NCBI RefSeq assembly: GCF_034057115.1
Contig: NZ_CP139195.1
Coordinates: 248,001-312,000 of the forward strand
Direction of reading: 5' to 3'
From: Pseudomonas sp. AN-1
GTDB lineage: Bacteria; Pseudomonadota; Gammaproteobacteria; Pseudomonadales; Pseudomonadaceae
DNA: 64,000 nt
The notes beneath the pieces were generated by a model. That model saw only the letters and a program-made list of their open reading frames with translations. It searched no databases and was not told the DNA's origin. This document shows positions 49,444-57,760 of the stretch, in pieces (the first letter of the stretch is position 1; every line of letters begins with the position of its first letter). The position numbers were made by a program, and so were the translations under genes.

Positions 49444-49520
49444 ATGTGCGGAGGTGTCGAGGTGGCGGGCCGCTACACGGAAAGCGGCAAGCTGGTGCGT
49501 GTTTACTTTCCAAAAAGCTC
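49444..49520 (+). pseudogene. 5' fragment of a SRAP-like (MCGG) gene
   Basis: The frame starting MCGGVEV and continuing TESGKLVRVYFPKSS resembles the N-terminus of mobile-element SRAP (HMCES/YedK-like) proteins, where Cys2 crosslinks abasic sites. After about 26 residues the similarity ends and the rest of the frame looks non-coding. Assigned from pattern memory on a short stretch. Confidence 0.4.
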
Positions 49521-49601
49521 CGGGTGGGCATGGAGGCCATGCTGGACACGGCGCCCGCTAAGTAACGGAGCAGCTCCGCGACTGGACCGCTCGTCTGAGC
49601 A

Positions 49602-49772
49602 TCAACGAAAACGGGTCCGCATGTCCTCGATGGATAGCAGCTTGGAAGGCTGGACGGTGGCTATACGATCACACGCAACACGCTCGATACGGAGATCCTC
49701 CAGCTCATCCAGGAGTGCCTGGTATGCCTCGGCGCTAAGGGTGACGGCTTCTTGCTTGGACTGGTCAGTCAT
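49602..49772 (-). CDS. RelB/Phd-type antitoxin-like small protein
   Basis: 56 residues: TVTLSAEAYQALLDELEDLR-like N-terminus (the sequence reads AVTLSAEAYQALLDELEDLR), the pattern of short antitoxins of type II systems. The ATG at 49770-49772 has GGGAG upstream. No toxin gene follows it on the minus strand, so it is an orphan. It overlaps the preceding 61-residue ORF by 8 bases, suggesting a shared transcript. Confidence 0.55.
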   Translation of the reverse strand: MTDQSKQEAVTLSAEAYQALLDELEDLRIERVACDRIATVQPSKLLSIEDMRTRFR

Positions 49773-49950
49773 GGCTGCACTCCCTGTTGGCCCCCGCAAG
49801 ACGACCTGCAGGCTCCATCGTTTTGCCATGGGCAAGAGCTGCCTTTATGAAGTGGTGTTGGTTGTCTGAAACACCGCCGCCCAACCGTAGGGCCTCTTCC
49901 GTGAATTTCGCGATCATGGCGTGCTTGTCAGAGACTTTCTTGTGCTTCAT
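49765..49950 (-). CDS. Hypothetical 61-residue protein
   Basis: Starts MKHKKVSDKHAMIAKFTEEAL and is followed, with an 8-base overlap, by the antitoxin-like gene. No family is recognised. The overlap and common strand suggest they are expressed together, but it has no toxin-like motif. Coding status is moderate only. Confidence 0.4.
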   Translation of the reverse strand: MKHKKVSDKHAMIAKFTEEALRLGGGVSDNQHHFIKAALAHGKTMEPAGRLAGANRECSHD

Positions 49951-50156
49951 GCCTACCTCATGCGGGGTTGTGTCCCGAGATGTTAGGTGTCACTGAGTGA
50001 TTACACCCCCTTTGAGCAGAATGTAGCTGCGCTGCCCCAGCCCATTTCCTGAAGCCGGCGGCGGAGACTCGAAAGCCACGCCGTCCTTCGCGTCGGGCTG
50101 ATGCCGGCTCAAGTGCACGCACGACCGCTTTCCCATTTTTTGGGAGCACGGGGGGC

Positions 50157-50906
50157 TCAGGACGGGATCGAAAGTCGCTGCCGCCAAGGGCGTGCGGCCA
50201 GGCTTTGACTAGCAGCCAGATTGCCACCGAAACAGCTGCGGCACAGAGGTTTGCTCAAGTCGTCGTAACGAATCGGGTGGCCGTCTTGGTCAAGCAAGTC
50301 GCCGCCGGCAGCCTTGAGGAGGGCATGGCCGGCGACCACGTCGTGCGGAGATACAGGGTAGAGCGAAACCCCCGCGATGCTGGGCATCTGGCTGAAGCGC
50401 GCCGGAGCACAGAGCACGGTGTTGAGCTCTGGTTGCTGGTCGGCGGCCGTGCTGACAAATACCACCGAGTTAGCGTCGAGCTGCCATGCGTCCAGGTTGG
50501 GGCAAATGTGTCGGCCATTGCGCAGCAGGCCAGTCATGCTGAGCTCCCAGGCAATGCAGTCAGGCCCGCGCGTGGTAACTGGCGCATAGACGACGCCCAG
50601 CACCGGTACGGCATCTTTCAGTAGGCCAACGGAAATGGCCGAGCCAGGCCTACCCGCCAGGAAATCCGTGGTGCCATCGTTTGGATCCACCACCCAGCAA
50701 TGGCTCGCCCCAGTCAGCGCGCTTCCCGTTTCCTCTCCCCAGAAGTCTCCCAGCTGCAGTCGCAGCAGCCCCTCGCGCAGCAGGATCTCCACTTCGACGT
50801 CGATATCCGCCTTGTCTCCCGCCCCGCGAGGGCCACCTGGCCGTGCAGCTTCGGCGGCGATGAGTGCTCCGGCGCGCAGAACCAAAGAGATGACTTCATT
50901 CAGCAT
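50157..50906 (-). CDS. Inositol monophosphatase-like phosphatase
   Basis: A 249-residue Mg-dependent, Li-sensitive-type phosphatase. The metal motif GEETG near residue 57 and WVVDPNDGTTDFLAG near 71-85 (usual WxxDPxDGTTNF) are present, as is the C-terminal SPHDVVAGHALLKAAGG near 186. Substrates in the family include inositol phosphates and 3'-phosphoadenosine phosphates; this one is not assignable. The start at 50904-50906 (MLNEVISLVLRAG) fits the usual N-terminus, though its ribosome site is weak and a 27-residue longer form is possible. It stands alone among mobile remnants. Confidence 0.8.
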   Translation of the reverse strand: MLNEVISLVLRAGALIAAEAARPGGPRGAGDKADIDVEVEILLREGLLRLQLGDFWGEETGSALTGASHCWVVDPNDGTTDFLAGRPGSAISVGLLKDAVPVLGVVYAPVTTRGPDCIAWELSMTGLLRNGRHICPNLDAWQLDANSVVFVSTAADQQPELNTVLCAPARFSQMPSIAGVSLYPVSPHDVVAGHALLKAAGGDLLDQDGHPIRYDDLSKPLCRSCFGGNLAASQSLAARPWRQRLSIPS

Positions 50907-51119
50907 GAGCTTGTCTCGAGATTGATGTTCGGCGCTGGGACTGTACTGTCCGGCGTACTCGGCAGCGGGAACGGATGGCAGCGTCACTCCGGGGAACAGG
51001 TTGAAGGCCCTATTTCAATTGATCGTCAGGTCATTTTCAGTCGAAATCGAGGGGGAGCGTTTTGGGCCCTGCATTCGGCGGTGGCACGCATCGAGACGCC
51101 ATACGATCGGTGGCACCCA

Positions 51120-51314
51120 CTATCTCCCCAGCTCTTGGCAGGTGGCCATGTAGTCGTTCACCGCCTCGCGGAAGGCGGCCTGCAACTCGGCTATCGTCTC
51201 ACCTTCGTAGTTGACCAGTGCGTGAATGAAGAGCAGCTTGCCGAACAGGCAGTTGTCCTCGGTGCTGGCTTCGATGGAGCCGTAATACCCCTGGTGCTGC
51301 AGCAGATTGCTCAC
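51120..51314 (-). pseudogene. Truncated HicB-type antitoxin
   Basis: 64 residues starting with GTG (51312-51314): SNLLQHQGYYGSIEASTED and ETIAELQAAFREAVNDYM match the HicB partial RNase H-like domain. Typical HicB continues for about 45 more residues with a ribbon-helix-helix or HTH; here a TAG follows ELGR and the DNA-binding part is absent. No complete HicA toxin is present; a 24-residue ORF ending FGDDPDSGQED precedes it (51319-51393). Confidence 0.65.
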
Positions 51315-51318
51315 GGAA

Positions 51319-51393
51319 TCAGTCCTCCTGCCCTGAATCAGGATCGTCGCCAAACATATGGATAACCCAGTGCACGCGCTTGAGCTTGGCCAT
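51319..51393 (-). pseudogene. Short ORF before HicB fragment
   Basis: Twenty-four codons, MAKLKRVHWVIHMFGDDPD and on, stopping 4 bases before the HicB-like GTG; GGAGG in its 3' end is the ribosome site for that gene. It may be the tail of a lost toxin gene. Weak evidence. Confidence 0.3.
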
Positions 51394-51662
51394 TGCATAA
51401 CCGAAGCAGGACCTACACAGCTGCATACTTTCGCGCTCGCCATCGCGCCGCCGAAGCGGGACCGCTGCGTACTCGGCTTAACCATCGAACCACTGCGCCT
51501 GCAGTACGCCGTTGCCGGTCCATGCCTTACTGGCATTGTCCCTATTGCAGGGTAGTGTCTGTGTCAGCCAGATCGCCGTGCTGTTGTGTGAGTAGTACTC
51601 CCGCTTCAGCGGGTCGTCCACCGCCGGACCGACAGCGTATCCAGCTCACCGTCGACCTCCAG
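51394..51662. other. Intergenic DNA without recognised gene
   Basis: This stretch between the HicB remnant and the 140-residue ORF shows no frame with a family resemblance and no repeat or promoter I could identify. It is probably recombination debris. Confidence 0.4.
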
Positions 51663-52085
51663 TCATGACCGATCCAAACGATGTTCATGCAATTGCTCAT
51701 GCTCGAGTCGCCAGAGCCTCAGGAACGTCCGCCAATCATCGACGTAGTAGCCTGGGAAAGCACTGCACATCGTCGAGCCGATGCTCGCTGCAGCCATACG
51801 GCTGCGCCATGGCTCGGGTATGTCGGCCGGTCGCACAACCTCGAGCGGTGGATTGTCACGCCGGGAGACCGGTACGAGACGAGCCACATCCCCCAGCGTC
51901 CAGGTTGCCGCTTCGCCAATCGGCGCCTCATGGTCCAGTCGTTCGATGAGATCGAGGCAAGCCAGCGCATGGGCCCGCCGCTCTCGATGGGTCATCGCCC
52001 AAAGGGCTTGGCGGCGCAGTTTTTCGCGCGAGTAACTATCGGCTTTGATGGCTGTCAGCTCTGCCTTGGTGATCAGCTCTGTCAC
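51663..52085 (-). CDS. Hypothetical protein, 140 residues
   Basis: Starts with GTG at 52083-52085 (TELITKAELTAIKADSYSRE). It has an Arg-rich middle, WAMTHRERRAHALACLDLIERL, and a tail YVDDWRTFLRLWRLEHEQLHEH. I do not recognise the family. It lies 79 bases downstream of the AbrB-type antitoxin gene on the same strand and could be its partner toxin, but there is no catalytic motif to support that. Codon bias is coding-like. Confidence 0.55.
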   Translation of the reverse strand: MTELITKAELTAIKADSYSREKLRRQALWAMTHRERRAHALACLDLIERLDHEAPIGEAATWTLGDVARLVPVSRRDNPPLEVVRPADIPEPWRSRMAAASIGSTMCSAFPGYYVDDWRTFLRLWRLEHEQLHEHRLDRS

Positions 52086-52164
52086 TTGAAACCCCGCTCT
52101 TCCTGTCTGGTCGCATTCGACTTCAGCTCACGCTACCGAGGATTCCTCGGTTGTTGGAATCAGC

Positions 52165-52413
52165 TCATTCATCTTTGGCGTCTGAATCGGCTGCCGCCTT
52201 TCCGAAGGATTCCCAGTGGTCAACCAGCTCATCGACGCGATCGGGAATGCGCGGGGTTTTGCTGAGCACAAGGCAGCGTGTCGTGCCCACGTACTCCTCG
52301 ATCAGGTACAGCGAGTCCCCGACGTCGACCCCCATTTCCTGCAGGGCTTCATCGGGAATGCGAATACCGCCATCACCTTCCCAGTCTTCGATCACGACCT
52401 GCCGGGTTTCCAT
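52165..52413 (-). CDS. AbrB/MazE-type antitoxin or regulator
   Basis: 82 residues: ETRQVVIEDWEGDGGIRIPDEALQEMGVDVGDSLYLIEE has the swapped-hairpin AbrB pattern (G-x-I-x-I-P, then G-x-x-x-G-D). ATG at 52411-52413 after AGGAG. Such proteins are antitoxins that repress their own promoter. The only codirectional neighbour is the unrecognised 140-residue ORF; no MazF or VapC-like toxin is present. Confidence 0.7.
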   Translation of the reverse strand: METRQVVIEDWEGDGGIRIPDEALQEMGVDVGDSLYLIEEYVGTTRCLVLSKTPRIPDRVDELVDHWESFGKAAADSDAKDE

Positions 52414-52608
52414 GGGGGGCTCCTGGGTGAGTTAGATCAGGCGTCCGCGGGGGGAGGCGACGGCGAGCCGACGCCAACAGGGCCCACGGCACAGGAACTC
52501 AGGGTAGCGAAACAGCCGCCTGCCAGAAAGTAACGATAACGGATTTTATCGTCATATTTTTCGGCCAGGTCTGTCCGAGATGTCGGCCTGAGGTTGCCCG
52601 GGGCTGGA

Positions 52609-53552
52609 TCACTCTTCGCGAGTAAAGCGATAAAACAAGTTGGGCTCGCTGATCAGGTACAGATGCCCCTCGTCATCAATGGTCACGCCTTCAGCCTGTG
52701 GGATGCCTTTCTGTAGGCCAGCAAAGCCACCGCCAGGGAACGGAAGCTCACCACCTTGCCCTCGTCGGTCATCTCGATCAGCAGCTTCGATTCGTCGCTG
52801 AGCAGGATCAGGTGACCGCTCCGCTGGTCGAAGACGACCGAGGACAGGTCGGTGGCGAACACCTTGGCCTTAACCAACCCGGACAGGTCGCGCACATGCA
52901 GGGATAGGTCACCCTCCAGGCTTTTGCGCAGTCCGCTCACTTGCAGCAGTTGACGGGGATCGCGCTCCTTGGCCACGAACAGGCGGTCGCCCTTCAGGTC
53001 GTAGGCCAAGCCCTCGAAACCCTTGTTGTCACCGCTGCCCATTGCTAGGGTCAGGGCCGGATAGTCGTCGCGGCGCAGTACTCCTGCGTGGATGAGGCTG
53101 CCATCCGGGTTAAGCGGTACTGGGACGACGACCAGGCTCTGGCGGCGCTCTTCGGCGATCACCAGTCGGTCATTGCCGGCATAGGAGACGGCCTCCACAT
53201 CGTGGAAGCCATCCAGCTCGAAGCGGGCTTGCACATCGCCCTCGCGGCTCAGTACGAACAGCTCGTTCGGTCCGTTGGTGACCGCCCAGAGGCGATCGCG
53301 GTCGGGGTCGTAGGTCAGGCCGGACAGGTTGTTGTCCACCCCCGGTATGGGCTTGGCGTCCAGTTCGACCCGGTAGTCTGGCAGCCAGACCGAGCGTTCC
53401 TGCCAGGCGTCGGTGTGCCAGTGGGTCATGATCCAGAAGTACAGGCGGTCATCGAGGTGATGGGCACGCAGCTGGTACACCGTGAGCAGCAGCAGGCACA
53501 GCAGCGCCCACAGCCAGGTGCGTTTGCTCGTCAGTCGTTCCGTCAGGGGCAT
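52609..53552 (-). pseudogene. SdiA-regulated (YjiK-like) protein gene, frameshifted
   Basis: A membrane-anchored beta-propeller-like protein of the SdiA-regulated family: an N-terminal anchor (TWLWALLCLLLLTVYQL) and repeats such as NNLSGLTYDPDRDRLWAVTN and NKGFEGLAYDLKGDRLFVAKE. Near 52,725-52,735 one base is missing in CTGGCGGTGGC: the current frame ends soon in [16 protein letters not shown], while the +1 shifted frame gives the family end [19 protein letters not shown] and on to EEW-free terminus TREE at 52609. Start taken at 53550-53552 (MPLTERL) after GAGAG. Either a real mutation or a base-calling error. Confidence 0.8.
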
Positions 53553-53609
53553 GGGACTCTCTTGGGTGATGCGGCCGGTGTGCTCCATGCAGCGTAGGCC
53601 GCGAGTGTT

Positions 53610-53963
53610 TCATTCCGACTCGGCCTTGCTGGCACAGTCGATGCACAGCGGGGTGACCGGATCGAACTCCAGGCGCCCGGCGGCGATGGGCTCGCCGCAC
53701 TGGGTACACCAGCCATACTCGCCTTCGTGCCAGCGCTTGAGGGCCAGCTGCAACCGGGTGCGCTCGCGCACGGCCCGGCTGCGGATGGCATCGGTCATCG
53801 CCTGCTGCTGGAGGGCGTCCATCCGCGACAGGCGCCCGACCTTGCTCTGATCCAGCTCGACCGACTGTGCACGGGCCTCGGGGTCTTCGAGGAGTCGATC
53901 CAGTTCGGCGGCCCGCTGCTCCAGCAGGGCCTTGAAGTGGGCAAGATCCAGGGCGTCGGCCAT
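53610..53963 (-). CDS. DksA/TraR-family zinc-finger protein
   Basis: 117 residues: a helical N-terminus with conserved acidic coiled coil (VGRLSRMDALQQQAM) and a C4 zinc finger, CTQC and CIDC (near residues 86-89 and 107-110). DksA-type proteins bind the RNA polymerase secondary channel, the same site used by GreB. This short version is the type often found next to universal stress and SulP genes. It is the only intact gene of the local cassette. ATG at 53961-53963; the UspA gene ends 5 bases upstream. Confidence 0.88.
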   Translation of the reverse strand: MADALDLAHFKALLEQRAAELDRLLEDPEARAQSVELDQSKVGRLSRMDALQQQAMTDAIRSRAVRERTRLQLALKRWHEGEYGWCTQCGEPIAAGRLEFDPVTPLCIDCASKAESE

Positions 53964-53967
53964 GGCG

Positions 53968-54803
53968 TCAGCGCAGCATCAGCAAGGGCGTGGCGGTGGT
54001 GCGCAGCATGCTGGTGGTGGTGCTGCCGACCAGGAACTCGCGGATGCGCGAGTGGCCGTAGGCGCCCATCGCCAGCAGGTCGATCTGATGCTGCGCCTGG
54101 TAGGCGTGCAGGGTCGGTTCGACCTCGCCGGCCAGCATGGCGGTATGCACCTCGAAGCCGGCCTCTTGCAGTCGGTGTGCGGCCTGCTCCAGCGGCTCCT
54201 TGTTGCTGTTGATGTCCGGGCCGACCATTACCAGGTGGATCGGCAGCCCCTGGAGCAGCGGGCTGGTCGCCAGCATCTCGACACCCTTGCGCGCGGTGGC
54301 GCTGCCGTCGAAGGCCAGCATCGCGCTCTGCGGTGCCTTGAACTCGGCCGGGGTGACCAGCACCGGACGGTGCATGCTGCGGATCGCGTTTTCCAGCTGG
54401 CTGCCGACCAATTGGCCGGGCTTGAGGCTGCCCTCGCCACGCTTGCCGATCACCAGCAGGCGAATGTCTGCCCCCAGCTCACCGAGAGTCTCGACCAAGC
54501 TGCCATGTTGCTGCCGCGCAGCGGGGTCGGCAACGCCGGCCGCGATGGCGCGCTCCCTGGCGGCGTCGAGCATCAGCTGGCCCTGCTCGCGGGCAAGATT
54601 GCCGCGCTTCTCGTCGAGGGCGGCCAGCTCCTCCAGCAGGTGCTCGCGGCTGCCCAAGCCGATGCTGCCTGGGGATACAGGTCGCGGTCGATGACGTGCA
54701 GGAAGGTCAGCGGCGCGGTCAGGCGCTGGCTGGCCCAGGCTGCGTAGTCGCATACCGCAGCGGCGGAGGGGGAACCGTCGATACAAGCCATTACATGGGT
54801 CAT
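53968..54803 (-). pseudogene. Tandem universal stress protein UspA-like, frameshifted
   Basis: A two-domain UspA protein of about 278 residues. Frame 1 starts at 54801-54803 with MTHVMACIDGSPSAAAVCDYA and runs to HVIDRDLYP; the rest, from GSIGLGSREHLLEELAALDE to the C-terminal motif GAYGHSRIREFLVGSTT, is in another frame. The shift is at about 54,661-54,675, where a base (or a few) is missing. UspA domains bind ATP and support survival under stress. Its neighbours are a DksA-like gene and a broken SulP transporter. Confidence 0.82.
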
Positions 54804-54817
54804 GTGTGCAGTCCTTC

Positions 54818-55357
54818 TCAGTGGCTCATGAGTTTGTCGATGGCGTCCGGTTTGCCGTGGACGCCAAAGCGGTCAACGATGGTGGCACTGGCCTCGTTGA
54901 GGCCCAGCACCTCCACCTCGGTGCCTTCGCGGCGGAACTTGATGACCACCTTGTCCAGCGCAGCCACGGCGGTGATGTCCCAGAAGTGCGCGCGGCTGAG
55001 ATCGATGGTCACCTTCTCCAAGGCCTCCTTGAAGTCGAAGGCGGCGATGAACTTGTCGGAGGAGCTGAAGAACACCTGACCGGTCACGGTGTAGGTGCGG
55101 TGATCACCGCTGTCGTCGAGGGTCGAGCCGATGTGCATGTAGTGGCCGACCTTATTGGCGAAGAACATCGCCGCCAGAAGCACGCCTGCCAGTACGCCGT
55201 AGGCCAGGTTGTGAGTCGCGACCACCACCACCACGGTGACCACCATGACGATGTTGGTCGACAGCGGATGCTGCTTCAGATTGCGCAGCGAATCCCAGCT
55301 GAAGGTGCCGATCGACACCATGATCATCACCGCCACCAGTGCAGCCATGGGGATTTG
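54818..55357 (-). pseudogene. SulP/SLC26 anion transporter, 3' part only
   Basis: About 180 residues corresponding to the last membrane helices (IPMAALVAVMIMVSIGTFSW, TNIVMVVTVVVVVATHN, and YGVLAGVLLAAMFFA) and the C-terminal STAS domain (VTIDLSRAHFWDITAVAAL). The first roughly 300 residues are missing; homology stops near 55,357 at what appears to be the end of IS30-type DNA. Full SulP proteins transport bicarbonate or sulfate. No function is expected from this fragment. Confidence 0.82.
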
Positions 55358-55439
55358 CGATTTTGCGGATTGCTCCGTAATGGCCAAAATTTTGTCAAAA
55401 TTGCAGGATCAGACTTCCTCAGGACACTCATGCTTTTCA

Positions 55440-55736
55440 AAATGTGCGAATTCACGAGTTGAGTGCAGCACGGTAGCTGAAGTGAGGCGGACGTCTCATG
55501 ATGCTTGGCCATCAGATCGCTCATGACCTCAAGGGGGCTCTTGGGGCTGCATCGCGTGCGCCGGCGGATGTTCTGCTCGAATGCAATCGCATCCAGCTGC
55601 CCCTGGCTTGTAGGTCGACAGATCCGTGCCCTTGGGCTGGTACTGATGAATCAGTCCGTTGATGTTCTCGTTGCCCCGCACTGCCAAGGTTGTGTGGGGC
55701 ACAGACGTAGATAGCCGCCGGTCATCTGAGTTATTT
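55440..55736 (-). pseudogene. IS30-family transposase, 3' part
   Basis: Minus-strand text in shifted frames reads ENINGLIHQYQPKGTDLS, then EQNIRRRTRCSPKSPLEVM and MAKHHETSASL, the C-terminus of IS30-type transposases. Its other part continues beyond the inserted ISPpu12-type element (59109-59410). The two pieces were one gene before insertion. Confidence 0.75.
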
Positions 55737-55823
55737 GGGTAAGCGGATTAAATGGTTGATCTTACCTTTGCATGAGAGTGAGACAGACCGGCATCTCATC
55801 GGATTATCTGGTTGATGCTTCAC

Positions 55824-56231
55824 CTACTGCTGGTGCATGTTTCCTTCGCTAATTCCAGCAAGAACCCCACACGCCTCAACTTCCCGGTCATCGTTGCAAC
55901 TCGCTCTCAGTGAAACGAGTTGTTTCTCAAGCGCTTGCAGAGCGGTTATCTGCGACCGCACATGAGAGATGTGATCATCGAGCAAGGCGTTGACGGCGGT
56001 ACAAGGCTGATGAGGGTCGTCCTGATAGCTCTGTAGTTCGTGAATCTCAGCCAGTGACAGGCCCAGGATTCTGCAGCGACGGATGAAGGCCAGCCCCTCA
56101 CCATGCTTCTCGGTATAGACACGGTAACCGTTGTCCTGCCGATCAGGCGGCGGCAACAAGCCCTGCTGTTCATAGAAGCGGATCGTCTGTGTTTCGACCC
56201 CTACCAACTGCGCCAACTGACCAATGCGCAT
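55824..56231 (-). CDS. cadR: Cd(II)/Pb(II)-responsive MerR-family regulator
   Basis: A 135-residue MerR-type activator: HTH MRIGQLAQLVGVETQTIRFY at the N-terminus, a dimerisation helix, and the metal-site cysteines Cys77, Cys112 and Cys121 as in CadR/PbrR, followed by a short His tail (EGNMHQQ). It twists a promoter with an over-long spacer to allow transcription when metal is bound. The ATG at 56229-56231 matches family starts. It is divergent from the cation transporter and carried within ISPpu12. Confidence 0.88.
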   Translation of the reverse strand: MRIGQLAQLVGVETQTIRFYEQQGLLPPPDRQDNGYRVYTEKHGEGLAFIRRCRILGLSLAEIHELQSYQDDPHQPCTAVNALLDDHISHVRSQITALQALEKQLVSLRASCNDDREVEACGVLAGISEGNMHQQ

Positions 56232-56262
56232 CAGCCTCCTCCCCAACGGATTCTTTACTCTA

Positions 56263-56293
56263 TTGACCTTATAGTAGCTTTATAGTTTTAAAT
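56263..56293 (+). promoter_or_regulatory. MerR-type metal-inducible promoter
   Basis: TTGACC (56263-56268), 19-bp spacer with CTATA-like dyad (TTATAGTAGCTTTATAGTT), then TTAAAT (56288-56293). The long 19-bp spacer is characteristic of MerR-family promoters, here reading toward the transporter with the cadR-like gene on the other side. Confidence 0.75.
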
Positions 56294-56326
56294 GGTACCA
56301 CAACATTGTTCAAGTGGAGTCGTATC

Positions 56327-57223
56327 ATGAGCAAATCCTGTGGTGGCGCCTGTGGCGGTGATGCAACGTCCGCAGCGGATACCGATATACAGGCCTCCTC
56401 CGAGGCGCCAGGGAGATGGGTCAGTGTTTATGCCGTGCCGAAGATGGACTGTCCATCAGAAGAACGAATGATTCGCCTAGCCCTGAACGGCTTTGAGGAG
56501 ATTCGGGCGCTGTCCTTCGACTTGTCGAACCGCCGGCTGAAGGTCGTGCATGACGGCGAGGTCGAGCCCGTCACCTCGAAACTGAAGACCTTGGGGCTAG
56601 GCGCCTCGCTTCAGGAAACCGTCGCTGCAAATCCGGAGACCATCAAGGCCGCCGAGTTTTCGGCAGCTTCTGCTAAGCAAGAATCCGGGACCCTGCGCTG
56701 GTTGCTCGGCATCAATGCACTTCTGTTCGTGGTGGAAATGACTGCCGGTCTGATCGCCCAGTCCACCGGCCTGATTGGAGAATCCCTGGACAATTTTGCC
56801 GATGCGGCGGTGTACGGGCTTGCCCTTTATGCGGTTGGACATAGCGTGAAAATGCAGGTACGTGCCGCGCATCTTGCTGGTGTACTGCAACTGATCTTGG
56901 CTGTGGGCGTGCTCGTAGAGGTGGTGAGACGCTTTGTATTCGGTAGTGAGCCTGAATCGCTGGTGATGATGGCTATCGCATTCGTCGCATTGATTGCCAA
57001 TACCAGTTGTCTGCTGCTCATATCCAAACATCGGGAAGGCGGGGCGCACATGAAGGCAAGCTGGATATTCTCGGCCAACGACGTGGTGATCAACCTGGGG
57101 GTCATCACCGCCGGCGCCCTGGTCGCGTGGACCGGTTCCAATTATCCGGATCTGATTATCGGCACCATCGCGGGGGGCATTGTACTTAACGGTGCCAGAC
57201 GCATTTTGGCGTTGAAGGGTTAA
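56327..57223 (+). CDS. Heavy-metal cation transporter of ISPpu12 (CDF-like)
   Basis: A 298-residue membrane protein. The N-terminal 100 residues form a soluble part with CGGACGG near residue 5 and an HMA-like motif PKMDCPSEERMIRLAL. Five to six membrane helices follow from about 125, with ESLDNFADAAVYGLALYAVG and SANDVVINLGVITAG where cation diffusion facilitators have their metal-site helices. The classical HxxxD pairs are replaced by DxxxD and NxxxN-like residues. ATG at 56327 after GGAG. It is under the MerR-type promoter and 3 bases before lspA. Zn/Cd/Pb efflux is inferred from the regulator. Confidence 0.82.
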   Translation: MSKSCGGACGGDATSAADTDIQASSEAPGRWVSVYAVPKMDCPSEERMIRLALNGFEEIRALSFDLSNRRLKVVHDGEVEPVTSKLKTLGLGASLQETVAANPETIKAAEFSAASAKQESGTLRWLLGINALLFVVEMTAGLIAQSTGLIGESLDNFADAAVYGLALYAVGHSVKMQVRAAHLAGVLQLILAVGVLVEVVRRFVFGSEPESLVMMAIAFVALIANTSCLLLISKHREGGAHMKASWIFSANDVVINLGVITAGALVAWTGSNYPDLIIGTIAGGIVLNGARRILALKG

Positions 57224-57226
57224 ATA

Positions 57227-57739
57227 ATGCTCATTATTGGCAAAAAGCTCTCGCCGTATGCCCTATTGTCCATATCGGGCCTGCTGGCAGCGTCTGATCA
57301 GGCTGTAAAGTGGCTGGTGCAGCAATCAATGGCCTATGGCGAGTATGTTTCGGTGACCCCGTTCTTTAACTGGGTGCACCTATGGAACACCGGTGCCGCA
57401 TTCAGTCTTTTTGCGAATGGTGGAGGCTGGCAGCGCTACTTTTTTATCGGAATCGCGGTAGTGGTCTCGATTTTTCTGATCAAGCTGATCCTTGAAAATC
57501 GTCATAAAGGAGAAGCCATCGCTTACAGTCTTATCCTCGGTGGCGTCATGGGCAACCTGATTGACCGGGTCTTTCGCGGCTATGTTGTGGATTCCTTTGA
57601 TTTCTATTGGCGAGACTGGCATTGGCCGGCCTTCAACCTGGCTGATATTGCAATTGTCCTCGGTGCCTTACTTTTCGTTTCCAGCAGCTTGTTGGGTAAA
57701 AAAGCAAACACCAATGCCGAGCCGGATGGATCTGACTGA
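57227..57739 (+). CDS. lspA: Lipoprotein signal peptidase, mobile copy
   Basis: A 170-residue signal peptidase II with four membrane helices. The catalytic aspartates are in GNLIDRVFRGYVVD (near 112) and FNLADIAIV (near 139), and the conserved NTGAAFSLF is near residue 46. It cleaves prolipoprotein signal peptides after lipidation. Its start is 3 bases after the transporter stop, in the operon driven by the metal-responsive promoter, and LspA copies are a regular part of Pb/Cd resistance cassettes. Confidence 0.92.
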   Translation: MLIIGKKLSPYALLSISGLLAASDQAVKWLVQQSMAYGEYVSVTPFFNWVHLWNTGAAFSLFANGGGWQRYFFIGIAVVVSIFLIKLILENRHKGEAIAYSLILGGVMGNLIDRVFRGYVVDSFDFYWRDWHWPAFNLADIAIVLGALLFVSSSLLGKKANTNAEPDGSD

Positions 57740-57760
57740 CACCTACGCCTATACAACACC

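Noticed and set aside
49444-49869. Full-length SRAP gene
   Set aside because: Similarity ends after about 26 codons; the rest of the frame is not protein-like and overlaps the opposite antitoxin-like gene.
55481-55736. Attachment site or promoter region beside ISPpu12
   Set aside because: Read in shifted frames it is the C-terminal part of an IS30-type transposase that continues on the other side of the element.
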